Origin: Actinomycetota bacterium
GTDB taxonomy: Bacteria > Actinomycetota > Actinomycetes > UBA12327
Assembly (NCBI GenBank): GCA_003529305.1
Contig: DPWC01000050.1
Coordinates: 395 to 9,278 of the forward strand
Direction: 5' to 3'
DNA: 8,884 nucleotides
Shown here piece by piece: positions 6,357 through 8,884 of this stretch (its first letter is position 1; every line of letters starts with the position of its first letter). The notes under the pieces are model-generated. The model was not told the DNA's origin. It did no database searches and saw nothing but the letters and a program-made list of their open reading frames with translations. A program made the position numbers and the translations under genes.

Positions 6357-7865
6357 CTAAGCGTTCGTGGGAAACACCAAATCAGGTCCACCGGGCATCT
6401 GACCAGTGGCTCTGGAATCCGGCCATCGCTGGGTGACCACTTTGCCGCGGGTAAAGAACCGCACACCGTCAGCGCCATGGGCATGAAGGTCACCAAACAA
6501 TGAGGACTTCCAGCCACCGAAGGAGTAGTACGCCATCGGCACCGGGATCGGCACATTCACCCCCACCATGCCGGCTTCAATTCCACGAGCAAAAGTTCGC
6601 GCGCTGGAGCCCAAGGAAGTAAAGATGGCCGCCCCGTTACCGAATGGGTGTTGGGCCACCAGTTCCATCGCCTGCTCCATGGTCTCGACTCGAAGCACCG
6701 ACAGCACCGGCCCGAAGATCTCGTCGCGATACACACTCATCTGCGGTGTCACACGATCCACCAGGCTCGGGCCCAGCCAAAATCCTTCCGGCGCACCATC
6801 GGCAGTGACACTGCGGCCATCGACCACGACCTCTGCTCCCTGATCCAGGGCTGAAGCCAGGTACGAGGCCACTCGATCGCGATGCTCCTCGGTAATCAGT
6901 GGCCCCATGTCACAGCCGCGCCGCCCATCACCGGTGCGCAATGCGCCCATGCGCTGGGTGATCCGCGAGACCAGCTCATCGGCACACTCCCCCACGGCAA
7001 CGACTGCCGATACCGCCATGCAACGCTCACCGGCTGAACCGAACCCGGCATTGACAGCCGCGTCGGCTGCCAGATCAAGGTCGGCATCGGGCATCACGAC
7101 CATGTGGTTCTTGGCACCGCCAAGGGCCTGCACGCGCTTGCCGTGAGAAGTGCCGGTGGCATAGACATGCTGCGCCACCGCGGTGGATCCCACGAAAGAA
7201 ATGGCACGAATCGTCGGGTGAACGAGCAGTTCATCGACCGCTTCGCGGTCACCGTGCACCACATTGACCACACCTCGAGGGAGCCCGGCGTCGCTCCATA
7301 GTTGCGCCAACATCACCGCCGCCGTAGGGGTGCGCTCGCTGGGTTTGAGCACCACGGTGTTACCGGCACCCACGGCCAAGGGGATGAACCACAGCGGCAC
7401 CATGGCCGGGAAATTAAACGGAGTGATGACCGCCACCACACCCAGCGGTTGACGCAGCGAGAAGGTGTCAACCCCGGTGGACACACCCTCTGAGTGCTCT
7501 CCCTTGAGCAAGTGCGCGATCCCGCAGGCAAAATCGATTACCTCAAGACCGCGAGCAACTTCTCCGCGGGCGTCGTCTAACACCTTGCCGTGTTCGTTCG
7601 TGATCGCTGCTGCAATCTCGTCACGATGCCGATGCACGAGATCCCGAAAAGCAAAGAGCACCTCAGTGCGGCGGGCCAGCGAGGTATCCCGCCATTGCGG
7701 AAAGGCTTGCGCTGCTGCGTCAATAGCCAGCCGCACCGTCTCACCATCGGCCAGGTCAACGCGTGCTCGCACCTGACCCGTGGCGGGATCCCACACATCG
7801 CCCTGACGATCTGCCGCAGGCGTCGACCAAGCCTGCCCATCAATCCAATGGGTGATGCGCTCCAT
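6357..7865 (-). CDS. mmsA: CoA-acylating methylmalonate/malonate-semialdehyde dehydrogenase
   Basis: Members oxidise methylmalonate or malonate semialdehyde with NAD and CoA, with loss of CO2, to propionyl-CoA or acetyl-CoA. The 502 residues have the aldehyde dehydrogenase layout: FNFP (150-153), KPSERTP (174-180), FVGST (224-228) and nucleophile Cys282 in SAGERCM (277-283). The MmsA hallmark is GAKNH (250-254), preceded by QALGG where hydrolytic enzymes have ELGG with a catalytic Glu; the partial aldehyde dehydrogenase upstream does have that Glu. EIFGPVLSV (382-390) is standard. About 20 polar residues follow the usual VTQRWP end. ATG 7865 was preferred over in-frame GTG 7877 because GAGGAG overlaps that GTG but sits 11 bases before the ATG. 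It is 33 bp after patD and 50 bp before the ureohydrolase. In this locus it may take malonate semialdehyde from beta-alanine; a succinate-semialdehyde role is less likely but possible. Confidence 0.92.
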   Translation of the reverse strand: MERITHWIDGQAWSTPAADRQGDVWDPATGQVRARVDLADGETVRLAIDAAAQAFPQWRDTSLARRTEVLFAFRDLVHRHRDEIAAAITNEHGKVLDDARGEVARGLEVIDFACGIAHLLKGEHSEGVSTGVDTFSLRQPLGVVAVITPFNFPAMVPLWFIPLAVGAGNTVVLKPSERTPTAAVMLAQLWSDAGLPRGVVNVVHGDREAVDELLVHPTIRAISFVGSTAVAQHVYATGTSHGKRVQALGGAKNHMVVMPDADLDLAADAAVNAGFGSAGERCMAVSAVVAVGECADELVSRITQRMGALRTGDGRRGCDMGPLITEEHRDRVASYLASALDQGAEVVVDGRSVTADGAPEGFWLGPSLVDRVTPQMSVYRDEIFGPVLSVLRVETMEQAMELVAQHPFGNGAAIFTSLGSSARTFARGIEAGMVGVNVPIPVPMAYYSFGGWKSSLFGDLHAHGADGVRFFTRGKVVTQRWPDSRATGQMPGGPDLVFPTNA

Positions 7866-7880
7866 GGAGTTCGTCACTCC
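7866..7880 (-). promoter_or_regulatory. Small hairpin covering the mmsA ribosome binding site
   Basis: The transcript reads GGAGT-GACGA-ACTCC immediately before ATG 7865: a perfect 5-bp stem with a 5-nt loop whose 5' arm is most of the Shine-Dalgarno GAGGAG (7882-7877). The pairing is seen directly; any regulatory effect is inferred. It could limit initiation until ribosomes leaving patD open it. Confidence 0.35.
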
Positions 7881-7898
7881 TCAACTCAGGATGGGTGA

Positions 7899-8884
7899 TC
7901 AGGACTCGATGTTGGCCATCACATGCTTGATGCGCGTGTAGTCCTCGAGGCCATATAGCGAAAGGTCTTTGCCGTATCCGGAGTGCTTGAAGCCTCCGTG
8001 CGGCATCTCGGCGACGATCGGGATGTGGGTGTTGATCCACACACACCCGAAGTCCAGTCGCCGCGACGCGCGCATCGCTCGACCGAAATCCTTCGACCAC
8101 ACCGATGAAGCCAAGCCATATTCGGTGTCATTGGCCATGCTCAGGGCCTGATCCTCGTCCGTGAAGGACTGCACGGTAATGACCGGTCCGAAGATTTCCT
8201 GCTGGACGATCTCGTCTCCTTGCTTCAGACCCGAGATCACCGTGGGTTCCACAAAGAATCCTGGGCCATCAAGGCTGTTGCCACCGGCTTGCACCTGCGC
8301 ATGATCGGGAAGTCGAGCCAGCAAGCCCAGAACCCGGTCCAGTTGCTGAGCATTGTTCAGCGGGCCATAGAGCGCATCCTCATTACTGGGCGGACCGGTG
8401 ACGGTGCCCTTGGCCTGCGCCACCAAGGCCGCCACCAACGCGTCATGCGCGCCGGATTGCACCAGGACACGAGTAGCGGCCGTGCAGTCCTGCCCGGCAT
8501 TGAAATAGCCCGCAACAGCAATGCCCTCGGCAGTCGCCTCAATGTCGGCATCGTCAAAGACGATCACCGGGGCGTTACCGCCGAGCTCAAGGTGTACGCG
8601 CTTGAGATCGCCAGCCGCCGAAGCCGCTACCTGAAAGCCAGCGCGAGTCGAGCCGGTAATGGAGACCATGGCGGGGGTCTTGTGCTCCACCACCGCTCGA
8701 CCGGTGTCCCGATCACCACAGACGACATTGAAGACACCCGGCGGTAGGAACTCGTTCATCACCTCAGCCATCAAGGCAGTGGTCACTGGAGTCGTATCGG
8801 ACGGCTTCATCACCACCGTGTTGCCAGCGGCTAGCGCGGGTGCCCACTTCCAGACCGCCATCATCATCGGGTAGTTCCACGGAG
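7899..8884 (-). CDS. patD: Gamma-aminobutyraldehyde dehydrogenase, C-terminal 327 residues (5' end beyond window)
   Basis: Oxidises 4-aminobutanal (in equilibrium with 1-pyrroline) to GABA with NAD, the second step of putrescine transamination catabolism; related aminoaldehydes such as 3-aminopropanal may also be substrates. Visible in order from the right edge: PWNYP, GNTVVMKPSDTTP, the NAD-binding GSTRAG, catalytic Glu in HLELGG, nucleophilic Cys in NAGQDCTAATR, and EIFGPVITV. Near the C-terminus come EMPHGGFKHSGYGKD and SLYGLEDYTRIKHVM, which closely match the E. coli YdcW/PatD type rather than betaine-aldehyde or succinate-semialdehyde dehydrogenases. About 145 N-terminal residues are missing, judged from a family length near 475. 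The internal ATG cluster at 8867 is not the start, because the frame stays open to the edge with a conserved motif. It ends 33 bp before mmsA on the same strand, so it is the first visible gene of a patD-mmsA-ureohydrolase operon. Confidence 0.93.
   Translation of the reverse strand, partial: PWNYPMMMAVWKWAPALAAGNTVVMKPSDTTPVTTALMAEVMNEFLPPGVFNVVCGDRDTGRAVVEHKTPAMVSITGSTRAGFQVAASAAGDLKRVHLELGGNAPVIVFDDADIEATAEGIAVAGYFNAGQDCTAATRVLVQSGAHDALVAALVAQAKGTVTGPPSNEDALYGPLNNAQQLDRVLGLLARLPDHAQVQAGGNSLDGPGFFVEPTVISGLKQGDEIVQQEIFGPVITVQSFTDEDQALSMANDTEYGLASSVWSKDFGRAMRASRRLDFGCVWINTHIPIVAEMPHGGFKHSGYGKDLSLYGLEDYTRIKHVMANIES

Noticed and set aside
1..8884. Riboswitch (for example guanidine-responsive), tRNA, insertion sequence, CRISPR or defence genes
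   Set aside because: All spacers except 3420-3596 are under 100 bp, and no conserved RNA fold, terminal inverted repeats, direct-repeat arrays or nuclease/helicase motifs were found.

Overview
The window reads as chromosomal DNA of a high-GC Gram-positive bacterium (Actinomycetota). The base composition is moderately GC-rich, GTG and TTG are plausible starts, and the GABA aminotransferase resembles the mycobacterial/streptomycete type from end to end. The genus cannot be told from the sequence. Coding density is very high: seven protein genes, two of them cut by the window edges, and no non-coding stretch above about 180 bases. I see no RNA gene, mobile element, CRISPR array or long repeat.

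Layout from left to right: (1) minus strand, the N-terminal two thirds of dxr (isoprenoid biosynthesis), a housekeeping gene at the edge of the locus; (2) plus strand, gabT, divergent from dxr with almost no space between the start codons; (3) minus strand, a saccharopine-dehydrogenase-family NAD(P)-dependent enzyme of unassigned substrate, convergent with gabT; (4) plus strand, a 12-TM APC-superfamily amino acid/polyamine permease, divergent from (3) across the only real intergenic region (about 177 bp); (5-7) a minus-strand run patD -> mmsA -> ureohydrolase (speB-like), transcribed toward the permease and entering the window from the right.

Together genes 2-7 look like a catabolic locus for agmatine, putrescine or related guanidino/omega-amino compounds. 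The permease would import the substrate and the ureohydrolase would remove urea from a guanidino group. PatD would oxidise an aminoaldehyde to an omega-amino acid, GabT would transaminate that acid to a semialdehyde, and the MmsA-type enzyme would convert a semialdehyde to an acyl-CoA. Two steps of the textbook putrescine route are not visible: the putrescine aminotransferase or oxidase, and a classical succinate-semialdehyde dehydrogenase (GabD). They may lie beyond the right edge.

The least explained element is the saccharopine-dehydrogenase-like protein, whose family also contains carboxynorspermidine dehydrogenase and homospermidine synthase. It is the best candidate for undescribed chemistry here. 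Nothing in the window looks like a defence system, an RNA-based system or a recent insertion.
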